This document shows positions 33,259 through 42,145 of a stretch of 64,000 nt of DNA, one piece after another. This stretch comes from Pseudothauera nasutitermitis. Its GTDB lineage: Bacteria > Pseudomonadota > Gammaproteobacteria > Burkholderiales > Rhodocyclaceae. Each line of letters begins with the position of its first letter. Within the stretch, counting starts at the first letter, position 1. Under the pieces are notes generated by a model, which made no database searches, was not told the origin of the DNA, and was given only the letters and a program-made list of their open reading frames with translations. Both the position numbers and the translations under genes were made by a program. Where the stretch lies: contig NZ_SSOC01000002.1 of the NCBI RefSeq assembly GCF_004801295.1, positions 558,001 to 622,000 of the forward strand. Reading direction: 5' to 3'.

Positions 33259-35751
33259 ATGCATCACCCCGCCAAGGCCCCCCTGCACTACAGCGTCCTG
33301 CTGTGTGCCCTGCTGGCCACACCGCTGTTCGCGCAGTCGCCCGCCTCTCCCGTGCCGTCCAGCAGCGCCAGCCGGCACTACGCCATTCCCGCCGGCCCGC
33401 TGGAGGCCGCGCTCAACCAGTTCGGCCAGCACGCCGGCATCCTGCTGAGCTTCCCGACCACGCTGACGCAGGGCCGCAGCAGCCCCGGCCTGCAGGGCGA
33501 GTACAGCGTCGAGGCGGGCCTTGCGCGCCTGCTTTCCGGCACGGGGCTGCGCGCGGTGCGCGCGGAAGACGGCGGGTACTCGCTGACCGCGCTGCCCGGG
33601 CCGCTGGAAGGCACCGCGCTGGATACGGTGACAGTGACCGCGCAGCGCGAACGCAGCGCCGTCACCGAATACTCCGGCCTGTACACCGCGTCCGGCCCCA
33701 GCACCACCGCCACCCGGCTGGAACTGGACATGCAGCAGACGCCGCAGTCGATCAGCGTCATCACCCGCCAGCAGATCGAGGATCTGGGCCTGCAGACCAT
33801 CGACGACGTGCTGCTGCACACCACCGGCGTCACCGCCGCGACCGCCGCGGTGGGCGGCGGCTACCAGTTCACCTCGCGCGGCTTCAACATCACCAACATG
33901 CAGGTCGACGGCCTGCAGGGCAGCTACCGCGAGGCGGGGCGCGGCCCGTTCAACGCCAGCGTGCTGGATTCGGTGCTTTACGACCGGGTCGAGGTGGTAC
34001 GCGGCGCCACCGGGCTGATCACCGGCGTGGGCGACCCCTCCGCCACCATCAACATGATCCGCAAGCGGCCGGAGAAGGTGTTCACCGGCACGCTGTCCGC
34101 CGCCGTCGGCTCCTGGGACCACCGGCGGCTGATCGCCGACCTGTCCGTCCCCATCACCGAGGACGGCCGCGTGCGCGCCCGGCTGATCGGCGCCTACAAG
34201 GAGGCGGACTCGTTCCGCAAATTCCGCTCCGACGAGCAGACCACCCTTTCCGGCACGCTGGAAGTGGATCTGACGGCGCGCACCATGCTGACCCTGGGGC
34301 ACGACTTCCAGCGCACGGACCTGGACAGCGAATCGAACACCGGCCTGCCGCTGTTCGACAGCAACGGCAAGCGCATCGACGTGTCGCGCTCGAAAACCGT
34401 GGCCCCGCCCTGGACGTACTGGAACAAGCGCTACAGCAACACCTTCGTCTATCTGAACCATGAATTCGCCAACGGCTGGAAGGCCAAGGCGGCCTACAGC
34501 CGCAACAAGAACACCGGCGACGCGGTGATCACGGCCAACCGCGCCACCGCGCTGACCTACGTGAACCCGGACGGCTCCGGCATTCCCATCCGTCCCGACC
34601 TGGCCGCCAACGGCTACCGCTATCAGGACAACTTCGAGATCCACGCCAACGGGCCGTTCACCCTGTTCGGCCGCGAGCACCAGCTGACCGTCGGCGCCAA
34701 CGGCACGCGCAGCCGCGACACCAACCACACCATGCGCTTCGACAGCACGGCGGACTACTGGATACCGGACATCTACGACTGGGACGGCGGCATGCCGGAA
34801 CCGGGCGTGAGCCGCAGCGGCGCCAAGACCCGCACGCTCACCCGGCAGCACGGGCTGTACACGGGCGCGCGCTTCAACGTCAGCGACCCGCTGAAGCTGA
34901 TCGTCGGCGCGCGCCTGTCGAGCTACAAGACCGAGCGCGACAACTACAACACCGCCGGCCAGTTCACCGGCACCGACGCGAAGCTGCGCAACGACGACGA
35001 ACTGACCCCGTTCGTGGGCATCACCTACGACCTCCACCCGGCATTCACCGTGTATGCCAGCTATGCGGAAATCTTCAAGCCGCAGAACTACCGCGACCGC
35101 AACAACGACTACCTGGACCCGATCGTCGGCGACAACGTCGAGCTGGGCTTCAAGGCCAGCCTGCTGCAGAACCGGCTGAAGCTCAACTTTGCCGTGTTCG
35201 AGGCGCAGCAGGACAACATCGCGGTCATCGACGACAGCGTACCGGTGAATTCCCTGCCCGACGGCGCGCAGGCCTACGTGTCCTCCGGCAAGGGCAACAA
35301 GTCCCGCGGCTTCGAGCTGGAGGCCTCCGGCCACGTCACCCGCAACTGGCAGATCTTCGCCGCCTACAGCGACACCATCACCCGGGACGCGAACGGCCAG
35401 ACCATCAACACCTACATTCCCCGCCGCATGCTCAAGCTGGGCACCAGCTACCAGTTCAACGGCGCGCTGCGCGGCCTGAGCCTGGCCAGCACGGTGCACT
35501 GGCAGGACAAGCGCGACATGTGGACGGCCGGCCGCACGCTGGTCATCCCCGGCGTCGGCACGGTCTCCGCGCGCCACGCCAGCTATGCGGTGGTCGGCCT
35601 GCACGCGGGCTATCGCATCAACGATCAATGGCAGGCCACGCTGAACATCAACAACCTGTTCGACAAGAAGTACTACGACAACTTCGTGGCCTTCCGGGCG
35701 CAGTACGGCGCGCCCCGCAATGCCCAACTGGCCCTGCGCTACCAGTGGTGA
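33259..35751 (+). CDS. TonB-dependent outer-membrane receptor with STN signalling domain
   Basis: An 830-aa receptor. The start at 33259 has GAGGAG at correct distance; ATG 33253 is too close. After the signal peptide (YSVLLCALLATPLFAQ) residues 38-95 are a secretin/TonB N-terminal (STN) domain (YAIPAGPLEAALNQFGQHAG), diagnostic of transducing receptors that work with FecI/FecR. A plug domain follows (TPQSISVITRQQIEDLGLQT, VRGATGLITGVGDPSATINM), then a 22-strand barrel ending in the terminal aromatic (LRYQW). The family imports ferric siderophores, haem or similar molecules using TonB energy. The ligand is not identifiable from sequence. Confidence 0.93.
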   Translation: MHHPAKAPLHYSVLLCALLATPLFAQSPASPVPSSSASRHYAIPAGPLEAALNQFGQHAGILLSFPTTLTQGRSSPGLQGEYSVEAGLARLLSGTGLRAVRAEDGGYSLTALPGPLEGTALDTVTVTAQRERSAVTEYSGLYTASGPSTTATRLELDMQQTPQSISVITRQQIEDLGLQTIDDVLLHTTGVTAATAAVGGGYQFTSRGFNITNMQVDGLQGSYREAGRGPFNASVLDSVLYDRVEVVRGATGLITGVGDPSATINMIRKRPEKVFTGTLSAAVGSWDHRRLIADLSVPITEDGRVRARLIGAYKEADSFRKFRSDEQTTLSGTLEVDLTARTMLTLGHDFQRTDLDSESNTGLPLFDSNGKRIDVSRSKTVAPPWTYWNKRYSNTFVYLNHEFANGWKAKAAYSRNKNTGDAVITANRATALTYVNPDGSGIPIRPDLAANGYRYQDNFEIHANGPFTLFGREHQLTVGANGTRSRDTNHTMRFDSTADYWIPDIYDWDGGMPEPGVSRSGAKTRTLTRQHGLYTGARFNVSDPLKLIVGARLSSYKTERDNYNTAGQFTGTDAKLRNDDELTPFVGITYDLHPAFTVYASYAEIFKPQNYRDRNNDYLDPIVGDNVELGFKASLLQNRLKLNFAVFEAQQDNIAVIDDSVPVNSLPDGAQAYVSSGKGNKSRGFELEASGHVTRNWQIFAAYSDTITRDANGQTINTYIPRRMLKLGTSYQFNGALRGLSLASTVHWQDKRDMWTAGRTLVIPGVGTVSARHASYAVVGLHAGYRINDQWQATLNINNLFDKKYYDNFVAFRAQYGAPRNAQLALRYQW

Positions 35752-35789
35752 ACACCATGCATGCCCAACTCATTTCCCAAGGAGTCCCC

Positions 35790-37064
35790 ATGAACAAAAC
35801 CGCCCGGATCAGCCTCGGCCTGCTGGCCGCCGCCAGCATCACCGCCTGCGGCACCCAAGCCGTCTCCACCGCCACCACGCCCGCCGCCGCGCCCGCGCCG
35901 GCGGCCGCCACCCAGCCCACGCCCTACACGCCGGTCAGCGCGGAACGCATCATGCAGCGCGCCATTGCCTCCGACCTGGTGGAACTGGCCTACAGCGCGC
36001 GGCAGAACGCCGTGTTCGTCGCCGCGCCCGACTGGGAGGTGGAAACCCGTTCGCGGCTGCTGAAGCTGCACCCGGACACGCTGGGCATCCAGGCCGAAGT
36101 GCCGCTGACCGGCAAGGGTTTCGGCGTGGCGCTGGACGACGCGGCCAACCGCCTCTATCTCACCCAGGGCTTCAACGGCTCGATCAGCGTGGTCGATACG
36201 GCCGCCGGCAGGCTCGTCAAGCAGATCCCCCTGCTGCAGAAAATCAACTTCGCGCAGGCCTACAAGGAGCGCGGCTTTTCCGAAAAGCGCACGGAGTTCC
36301 TGCTGAAGGCGCTGGAACGCTTCAAGGTGGTGGACGACTACCCCTACAAGCTGCGTGAAATGGCCCTGGACCGCGCCAACGAACGCCTCTTCGCCCCCGG
36401 CCTCGGCCTGGGCTTCGACAGCGTGCTGTTCGTCGTCAATACCCGCACGCTGGAACTGGAGAAGGTGATCGAAGGCTTCGGCTACAACGCCGTCGGCGTG
36501 GTGCTCGACGAAAAGAACGGCCGCGTCTTCGTCTCCAACATGCGCGGACAGGTCATGGTGGTGGATGCCAGGACCCTGCAAATCACCAGGACGCTGGAAG
36601 TCGAGGCTGACCAACTGCTCAACCTCGCCTACGATCCGGCGCACAACCGCCTGTTCGGCGTCGACCAGGGCATCGACCGCGACAGCTGGCGCAACAATCA
36701 CCTGGAGCGCGAGTACCAGCATCGCAGCGAAGGCCACCGCCTGTTCGTGCTCGACGCCGATACCGGCAAGACCATCGCCAACCTGCCCAGCGGCCAGGTG
36801 CCCATCGGCCTGCGCTTCGACGGCGAGCGCCAGCGCCTCTACGTGACCAACCGCGGCGGCGTGCGGGTGGATGAAGGCCGGGGTTCGGTCACGGTGTACG
36901 ACACGGCCGCCTATCAACTGCTGCAGACCATCGACCTGCCCCCCCACCCAAACAGCCTGGCACTCGATGAACAGGCCAACGTGCTGTACGTCACCGTGAA
37001 GAACGACGGCAGCAGCAAGAAGGCGGGCACGCTGGAGAACGTGACGCGCATCGAACTGCGCTGA
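35790..37064 (+). CDS. YncE-type beta-propeller lipoprotein (first)
   Basis: A 424-aa lipoprotein: the signal ends in SITAC, so the Cys would be lipidated, followed by an Ala/Pro-rich linker and a seven-bladed YVTN-type propeller. Blades show patterns such as AYSARQNAVFVAAPDW, ALDDAANRLYLTQGFNGSIS, VLDEKNGRVFVSNMRGQVMV and RFDGERQRLYVTNRGGVRVD. AAGGAG precedes ATG 35790. It lies 38 bp after the TonB receptor and is probably in its operon. In Escherichia coli a propeller of this type (YncE) is encoded next to a TonB receptor, so an accessory role in ligand capture is plausible. Confidence 0.85.
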   Translation: MNKTARISLGLLAAASITACGTQAVSTATTPAAAPAPAAATQPTPYTPVSAERIMQRAIASDLVELAYSARQNAVFVAAPDWEVETRSRLLKLHPDTLGIQAEVPLTGKGFGVALDDAANRLYLTQGFNGSISVVDTAAGRLVKQIPLLQKINFAQAYKERGFSEKRTEFLLKALERFKVVDDYPYKLREMALDRANERLFAPGLGLGFDSVLFVVNTRTLELEKVIEGFGYNAVGVVLDEKNGRVFVSNMRGQVMVVDARTLQITRTLEVEADQLLNLAYDPAHNRLFGVDQGIDRDSWRNNHLEREYQHRSEGHRLFVLDADTGKTIANLPSGQVPIGLRFDGERQRLYVTNRGGVRVDEGRGSVTVYDTAAYQLLQTIDLPPHPNSLALDEQANVLYVTVKNDGSSKKAGTLENVTRIELR

Positions 37065-37182
37065 GCCGCCGCCCCCGCCCGGAAGCGGAAAGGCACCGAG
37101 GAAACCGACAGCCGAAGTGAAACAACATGTAAATATCTGACGTTTTCGGGCTTCTCAAACGACATTGCTAATGAGAGCGTGC

Positions 37183-37218
37183 AAACCGCCGGCCTTCTGG
37201 TGAGAAGGCCGGCGGTTT
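37183..37218 (+). terminator. Perfect 16-bp hairpin between the two propeller genes
   Basis: Arms 37183-37198 and 37203-37218 pair perfectly around GGTG, with A residues before and TTT(T)G at the 3' side. It is 118 nt after the first propeller stop and 95 nt before the second propeller start. It acts as a terminator for the first gene or as an attenuator of the second. Confidence 0.75.
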
Positions 37219-37313
37219 TGCATGCGGCGTCCGTTTGCACGCCCTGCGCAACTCAAGGTGTCACGCCTTGGCTCTTGTCACGGGGTTCCCTGCCCCACTG
37301 CATAGGATTTCCC

Positions 37314-38480
37314 ATGTCCCGCCACCATCGATTCAAGCTGAACGCCCTCGCCCTGGCCGCCGCCACCGTGCTGCTGGGCGCCTGCCAGACCGCTGCGCTG
37401 CAGTCCCCGACGGCCACGAGCGCCGCGGCCGCGCTGTCCGCCTCGCCCGTGCTGCGCCAGGATGCCTTCCAGGGTATCTACGAAGTGGCGGTTTCCGCCG
37501 ACGCAACGGCGGTGTTCGTCGCCACCATCACCGGCTTCGATCCGCAGAACGGCGGCTTCATCCACCGCCTGGACGCGCGCAGCCTGCAGACGCTGCAGAC
37601 CACCCAGACGCCGCGCCGCTCGTTCGCGCTGGGGCTGAACCGCAGCACCAACACGCTGTACGTGGGCAACACCATGGAAGGTTCGCTATCGATCGTGGAT
37701 GCATCCAGCGGTGTGGTGAAAGGCGTGATCCAGTTGGCCGAAGCGAAGCAGGACGCGGAAGGCAAGACGAGCTATGCGCACACCCGCAAGGTGATCGTGG
37801 ACGAGAAGCACAACCGCGTGTTCGTCACCAGTCCCGGCCAGCCGGGTCTGATCTGGATCGTCGATGGCGCGACCAATACGCTCACCCACACCATCACCAG
37901 CGAAGGCATCTGGACGGCGGGCGCGGCCTATGACGCCGGCAGCAACCGCCTGTACGTGAGCCAGGGCGGGGTGCATGAAATCCTGGAAATCGATCCGGAT
38001 GCCGGCAAGGTGGTGCGCAGCTTCAGCACCGGTGACAGCACGGCCAATACGTCCGAAGGCGCCAAGCACTTCTTCATCAACCTGGCCATCGACACCAAGG
38101 GGCAGCGGCTGTTCAGCACCGACGCCAACACCAGCCAGGTCTACGTGTTCGACATCGCCAGCGGCAGCGTCGTCAAGCAGATCCCCATCGACGGCATCAG
38201 CCTGCTGGACGTGGTGTACAACCCGCAGCGCGACGAGATCGTCACCACCCATCGCGGCGCGGCGCGCAGCGCGCCGACCGGCACGGGCGCGGTCACGCTG
38301 ATCGACGCCGCCACCTACGCCGTCAAGCGCACCATCGATCTGCCGATGCATCCGAACAGCCTGGCGCTCACCCCGGACGGCCAGACGCTGTACGTCACCG
38401 TCAAGGCGCCGCACGGCGACAAGCACCCGGGCTTCCGCAAGGACGCGCTGGACAGCGTGGTACGCATCGACCTGCGCTGA
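37314..38480 (+). CDS. YncE-type beta-propeller lipoprotein (second)
   Basis: A 388-aa lipoprotein with lipobox LLGAC and a YVTN-like propeller (EVAVSADATAVFVATITGFD, LGLNRSTNTLYVGNTMEGSL, YDAGSNRLYVSQGGVHEILE, LTPDGQTLYVTVKAPHG). It ends VVRIDLR, close to the first propeller's TRIELR ending, showing common ancestry. AGGATT lies before ATG 37314. It is separated from the first copy by a hairpin, so the two may be expressed at different levels. It probably acts with the TonB receptor system. Confidence 0.83.
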   Translation: MSRHHRFKLNALALAAATVLLGACQTAALQSPTATSAAAALSASPVLRQDAFQGIYEVAVSADATAVFVATITGFDPQNGGFIHRLDARSLQTLQTTQTPRRSFALGLNRSTNTLYVGNTMEGSLSIVDASSGVVKGVIQLAEAKQDAEGKTSYAHTRKVIVDEKHNRVFVTSPGQPGLIWIVDGATNTLTHTITSEGIWTAGAAYDAGSNRLYVSQGGVHEILEIDPDAGKVVRSFSTGDSTANTSEGAKHFFINLAIDTKGQRLFSTDANTSQVYVFDIASGSVVKQIPIDGISLLDVVYNPQRDEIVTTHRGAARSAPTGTGAVTLIDAATYAVKRTIDLPMHPNSLALTPDGQTLYVTVKAPHGDKHPGFRKDALDSVVRIDLR

Positions 38481-38504
38481 ACGCGCCGGCCCGCCCGGCG
38501 GGCA

Positions 38505-38534
38505 TGGAGGGGGCCGGCAGCCCGGCCCCCTCCA
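38505..38534 (+). terminator. GC-rich hairpin after the second propeller gene
   Basis: A perfect 13-bp stem (38505-38517/38522-38534) with a 4-nt loop follows the stop codon by 24 nt and precedes the next gene by 38 nt. There is no T-run, so termination efficiency is uncertain. Confidence 0.5.
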
Positions 38535-38572
38535 CGACGCCTCTTCCCGGCAACCGGCTATCATCGGCTGCC

Positions 38573-39277
38573 ATGCCCCGCTACCCCGACCTTCCCCCCG
38601 GCAGCCGCTGCATCCGCAACGTCCAACGGGACTTCCCCGAATGGCACCGGGGGCGGCCGCACTATGCCCTGTGGGGGCTGGACGTGGATGTGCCCGAAGT
38701 ACGGCGGCAGGTGGACGCCGCCCGCGGCGGGCTGAATGGCCTGCTGCTCGACGGCTACGTCCGCCAGCCCCACGTCACCCTGGGCCTGTGCGGATTTCCC
38801 TGCGCCGACCCGCAGCGCAGCGACGATTTCGGGCCGGCAATGCTGCGGGCGCAGCTTGCCGCCCTGCGGGCCCTGCGCCCGGCACCGTTCGAGATCGCCA
38901 TCGGCGGCCTGAACAGCTTCGCCTCCGCGCCCTATCTGACGGTTTCCGACACGCAAGGGCAGCTCGCCACCCTGCACGAGAGCCTGTCTGCGGGCGGCCT
39001 GAAGCGGACCGATGGCGGCTTCGTGCCGCACGTGACGGTCGGGCTGTATGCCGATGCCTGGCCGGCCGGGGCGGTGCGCGCGCGGCTGGCGGATTGCGCC
39101 GCTGGCGAAACGCTACGCCTGTCGGTACCGCGCATCACCCTGTTCAGCTATGCGGCCCGGGAGATCGGCGGCACGCTCGCACGGCTGGCCGAGTATGCGC
39201 TGGACGGCGGCGAATTGTGCTGGCGGGAGAACCTGCCGGAGCAACTGGCGGCGCACCGCGCCCCACACTGCAACTGA
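38573..39277 (+). CDS. 2H phosphoesterase (2'-5' RNA ligase superfamily)
   Basis: A 234-aa protein with the two H-x-T signature motifs of the 2H superfamily: HVTLGLCGF (around residue 64) and HVTVGLYAD (around residue 149), each at the expected position in a two-lobed fold. Such enzymes hydrolyse 2',3'-cyclic or 2',5'-linked phosphodiesters in RNA-derived substrates. The N-terminus (FPEWHRGRPHYALWGLDVD) is typical of a bacterial subgroup of unknown physiological target. The start at ATG 38573 is preferred over a frame to 38504 that would read through the hairpin. Confidence 0.8.
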   Translation: MPRYPDLPPGSRCIRNVQRDFPEWHRGRPHYALWGLDVDVPEVRRQVDAARGGLNGLLLDGYVRQPHVTLGLCGFPCADPQRSDDFGPAMLRAQLAALRALRPAPFEIAIGGLNSFASAPYLTVSDTQGQLATLHESLSAGGLKRTDGGFVPHVTVGLYADAWPAGAVRARLADCAAGETLRLSVPRITLFSYAAREIGGTLARLAEYALDGGELCWRENLPEQLAAHRAPHCN

Positions 39278-39303
39278 ATTCCGCCCGAGCGCATCCACGC
39301 TGA

Positions 39304-39344
39304 TAGAATCGCGCCTTCTCCCCCGGTGACGCCGGGGCTTTTTC
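39304..39344 (+). promoter_or_regulatory. -10 box and leader hairpin with T-run before xpt
   Basis: TAGAAT (39304-39309) is a likely -10 element. The transcript would start near 39316 and at once form CCCCGG-TGACG-CCGGGG (39321-39337), followed by C and five T residues, ending 18 nt before the xpt start. This looks like an intrinsic attenuator in the leader; it does not match the purine riboswitch core. Confidence 0.5.
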
Positions 39345-39360
39345 GTTTCCGGACCCACGC

Positions 39361-39960
39361 ATGGAACCGCAAGACCTCAACGCCCCCTACCTCCCGCTCG
39401 TGCGCCGCATCGAGACGGAAGCCACGATCATCGGCGACCAGATCCTCAAGATCGACCACTTCCTCAACCACCGCATCGAACCGGCCTTCATCGTCGAACT
39501 GGGCCGCGAACTGGCCCGCCGCCTGTCGGCCTGCCACCCGACGATGATCCTCACCGCCGAGGCCAGCGGCATCGCCCCCGGCCTGGTCGTGGCGCAGGCG
39601 CTCAACGTGCCGCTGGTGTATGCCAAGAAGTACGCTCCGCAGGTCGAGTCGCCGTACATCTCGCGCGTCATCCCCTCGCCCACCAAGGGCGGCGAAACCA
39701 AGCTGGTGCTCTCGCAGCGCTACGTGCAGGCCGGCGCGCGCATCGCGCTGGTGGATGACTTCCTCTCCAACGGGCGCACCGCCGTGGCGCTGGTGGAAAT
39801 GGCCCGCGAAGCCGGCGCCGAAGTGCTGGCCGCCGGCTTCATCGTGGAAAAGCGCTTCAAGAACGGCCACCAATCCATCGCCAGGCTGGGCGTGCCGGTT
39901 GCCACCCTGGCACAGGTCGAACGCCTGGAAAACGGCAAGGCCATCCTGCTCGGCGCCTGA
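39361..39960 (+). CDS. xpt: Xanthine phosphoribosyltransferase
   Basis: A 199-aa type I phosphoribosyltransferase that converts xanthine and PRPP to XMP. The PRPP-binding motif is ARIALVDDFLSNGRTAVAL (about residues 124-142), and the N-terminal region (ILKIDHFLNHRIEP) and VYAKKYAPQ are typical of Xpt proteins (189-200 aa). Together with the allantoate genes at 11.8 kb it shows active purine salvage and catabolism in this organism. No xanthine permease is adjacent. The short leader with a terminator-like hairpin suggests transcription attenuation. Confidence 0.93.
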   Translation: MEPQDLNAPYLPLVRRIETEATIIGDQILKIDHFLNHRIEPAFIVELGRELARRLSACHPTMILTAEASGIAPGLVVAQALNVPLVYAKKYAPQVESPYISRVIPSPTKGGETKLVLSQRYVQAGARIALVDDFLSNGRTAVALVEMAREAGAEVLAAGFIVEKRFKNGHQSIARLGVPVATLAQVERLENGKAILLGA

Positions 39961-40026
39961 ACCCGGCAGCGCGCAGAGACACACCGGCGCGCTACACTGC
40001 GCGCAATGCGCCCCGGAGATATCGAC

Positions 40027-40884
40027 ATGCAGGATTTCGAACACGAGGCCCAGGCCTTCGCCGCCCAGATCGAAGAGGAACTGCGCGAAGGCAGGCTGAG
40101 CTTTCCCACCGCGCTGGACGTGTCGCTGCGCATCAAGCGCCTGGCCGACAACCCCGAGACCACGCTGGAGGAGATCGCCGCCGTGGTGCGCGCCGAGCCG
40201 GTGCTCAGCGCCAAGGCGGTGCGTATGGCCAACTCCGTGCTGCTCAGCCCGTATGGCCCGCAGATCACCACGGTGGGCGACGCCGTGCGCCGCATCGGCC
40301 TGTCCGCGCTGCGCTGCCTGGCCTACGCGGTGGCCGCCGAACAGCTCGCGCAGGACCAGCGCTCGCAGAAGATGCGCCTGCTGGCTTCCGGGCTGTGGAT
40401 GCATTCGATCGACGTGGCCGCCTGGTCGCACGCCATCGCCCGCCATCTCGGCGCGGTGAAGCCCGACACCGCCATGCTGGCCGGCATGATGGTGGATATC
40501 GGCCAGTTTTTCCTGCTCGCGCGCGCCGCCGACTACCCGGCGCTGGAAGAGAACATGGAACGCTTCGCCGAGTTCGTGTCCACCTGGGACCAGCCGATGG
40601 GCCGCGCCGTGCTGGAAGCCTTCGAACTGCCGGATACCATCCTCGACGCCTTCCAGTACGAGAACCCCTACGGCGGCGGCTGGCCCCCGCAGGATCTCTC
40701 CGACGTGGTGTTCCTCGCCGGGCTGGCCGCCGAAACCCCCAACCCCTTCGACACCCTGCTGGGCGTGCATCCGCGCGCGCTGCTGGAAACCTGCACGGCC
40801 GGCATCGACCGCGCCAAGTTCGACGAACTGCTGACCGCCGCGCGCAACGGCCGCGAGGAACTGCTCGCCGCGCTGGTGCATTGA
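40027..40884 (+). CDS. HDOD-domain signalling protein
   Basis: A 285-aa HDOD-domain protein, a helical relative of the HD superfamily without phosphohydrolase activity. The conserved core is LSFPTALDVSLRIKRLADNP, then EPVLSAKAVRMANSVLLSP, VGDAVRRIGLSALRCLAYAV and AGMMVDIGQFFLLAR. HDOD proteins act in chemotaxis, type IV pilus and c-di-GMP circuits. The ATG at 40027 with GGAG 9 nt before is favoured over ATG 40006, which has no ribosome site and lies next to a -10-like TACACT. It is followed at once by an HD-GYP gene. Confidence 0.88.
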   Translation: MQDFEHEAQAFAAQIEEELREGRLSFPTALDVSLRIKRLADNPETTLEEIAAVVRAEPVLSAKAVRMANSVLLSPYGPQITTVGDAVRRIGLSALRCLAYAVAAEQLAQDQRSQKMRLLASGLWMHSIDVAAWSHAIARHLGAVKPDTAMLAGMMVDIGQFFLLARAADYPALEENMERFAEFVSTWDQPMGRAVLEAFELPDTILDAFQYENPYGGGWPPQDLSDVVFLAGLAAETPNPFDTLLGVHPRALLETCTAGIDRAKFDELLTAARNGREELLAALVH

Positions 40885-40963
40885 ACAGCGGACGCGGGCG
40901 GGTGGAATTCACCCGCCGCCACGCGGTCAGACCGGAACCTCGAGGCTCTTCAGGAGGCCACCG

Positions 40964-42097
40964 ATGCCCGCCGACAGCGCAACCCGCAGCACTCCCGCCA
41001 CCGATCCGACGACCCTGGCCGCATCCTTCCTGGCCGGCACCCTGCCGCCCCAGCTCAAGGCCCTGCAAGCGCGCATCCGCGCCCTGGTCCCCGATGTGAA
41101 GCGCGTGGGCGCCTTCCTGACCGACACCACGCAGACCACACTGAGCCATTGGGCCGACAGCGAAGGGCAGACCCTGCCCTGCCCGCAATCGCTCGCCGCG
41201 CTGGCGGACAACCCCCTGCTCTCCCGTTGCGCGGACACCGGCGAAGCGCGTGCCGCCTTCGTCCAGGTCGATCCGGCGCTGGAATGGGCCGCCGACGGGC
41301 GCACCTGCCCGCTGATCGCCCTGCCCCTGGGCCCCGGCAACGCCCGGCAGGGCTTCCTGGTCGTGGAAACGGCACCGGGCGTCCTGCTGCCGGCGCAGCA
41401 GATCCACCAACTGCTGGCCTGGACGCCGCTGGCCGTCGACCTGCTGGTCCAGGGCATCGACACGGTACGCGCGCTGGTCGGCACCACGCGCTTCGCGCTG
41501 GATTTCACCCTGATGCGCGACCGCGACACCGGCGAGCACCAGCTGCGCCTGCGCGACTACGTCCAGCTGCTGAGCCGCGAACTGGCCCGCGTGCACGGGC
41601 TGGACGACTCCTTCGTCGCCGAGCTGGCGCTGTTCGGCCCGCTGCACGACATCGGCAAGGTCGGCATTCCGGACGCCATCCTGCTCAAACCCGGACAGTT
41701 CGAACCGCGGGAATGGGAAACCATGAAGGAGCACGTGGTACTGGGGCGCGGCATGATCGAACGCATGATCGACGACTTCCAGCTGCACGACACCCCGGGC
41801 ATGCACACCCTGCAGGCGGTGGTCGCCCATCACCACGAGTGCCTGGACGGCAGCGGCTATCCGGAGGGCCTCCAGGGCGACGAGATCCCCCTGGCCGCGC
41901 GCATCGTCAGCACCGCGGACATCTTCGACGCGCTGACCTGCCCGCGCCCCTACAAACGCTCTTGGTCCATCGATGAAGCCTTCGAGCAGTTGCGCACGCT
42001 GGCCGGCCATAAACTGGACCGCGAGTGCGTGAGTGCGCTACAGGCCGCGCGGCCGCAGATCGAGGAAGTCTGGCAGCGCCACGCCGCCATGCATTAG
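40964..42097 (+). CDS. HD-GYP domain protein (cyclic di-GMP phosphodiesterase type)
   Basis: A 377-aa protein. Residues 40-150 look like a degenerate GAF-type sensor; residues 190-360 form the HD-GYP domain with FGPLHDIGKVGIPDAILLKP (metal-binding HD), VVAHHHECLDGSGYPEGLQG (contains HH and the GYP motif) and ARIVSTADIFDALTCPRPYK. With these residues intact it should hydrolyse c-di-GMP. CAGGAGG precedes the ATG. Adjacent HDOD and HD-GYP genes suggest one signalling unit, possibly linked to motility given the chemoreceptors nearby. Confidence 0.92.
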   Translation: MPADSATRSTPATDPTTLAASFLAGTLPPQLKALQARIRALVPDVKRVGAFLTDTTQTTLSHWADSEGQTLPCPQSLAALADNPLLSRCADTGEARAAFVQVDPALEWAADGRTCPLIALPLGPGNARQGFLVVETAPGVLLPAQQIHQLLAWTPLAVDLLVQGIDTVRALVGTTRFALDFTLMRDRDTGEHQLRLRDYVQLLSRELARVHGLDDSFVAELALFGPLHDIGKVGIPDAILLKPGQFEPREWETMKEHVVLGRGMIERMIDDFQLHDTPGMHTLQAVVAHHHECLDGSGYPEGLQGDEIPLAARIVSTADIFDALTCPRPYKRSWSIDEAFEQLRTLAGHKLDRECVSALQAARPQIEEVWQRHAAMH

Positions 42098-42142
42098 GGC
42101 GTGTTCACGCGATCCGCCGCGGATAGTGTGAACACGCCCTAA
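42094..42142. terminator. Large symmetric hairpin between convergent genes
   Basis: A 15-bp perfect stem (42094-42108/42128-42142) encloses a 19-nt loop with an inner 5-bp stem (ATCCG/CGGAT). It starts inside the HD-GYP stop codon and ends 3 nt before the stop of the convergent esterase, so it can form in both transcripts. There is no T-run; it resembles a REP-type palindrome used as bidirectional terminator. Confidence 0.6.
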
Positions 42143-42145
42143 GGT

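Noticed and set aside
32116-35727. A 1203-codon minus-strand frame opposite the FecR and TonB-receptor genes
   Set aside because: It is antisense to three clearly recognised genes, with His/Gly/Val-rich shadow composition and no domain.
39300-39360. Purine riboswitch in the xpt leader
   Set aside because: Only about 45 nt lie between the predicted transcript start and the ATG, too short for the three-way junction, and the conserved core is absent.
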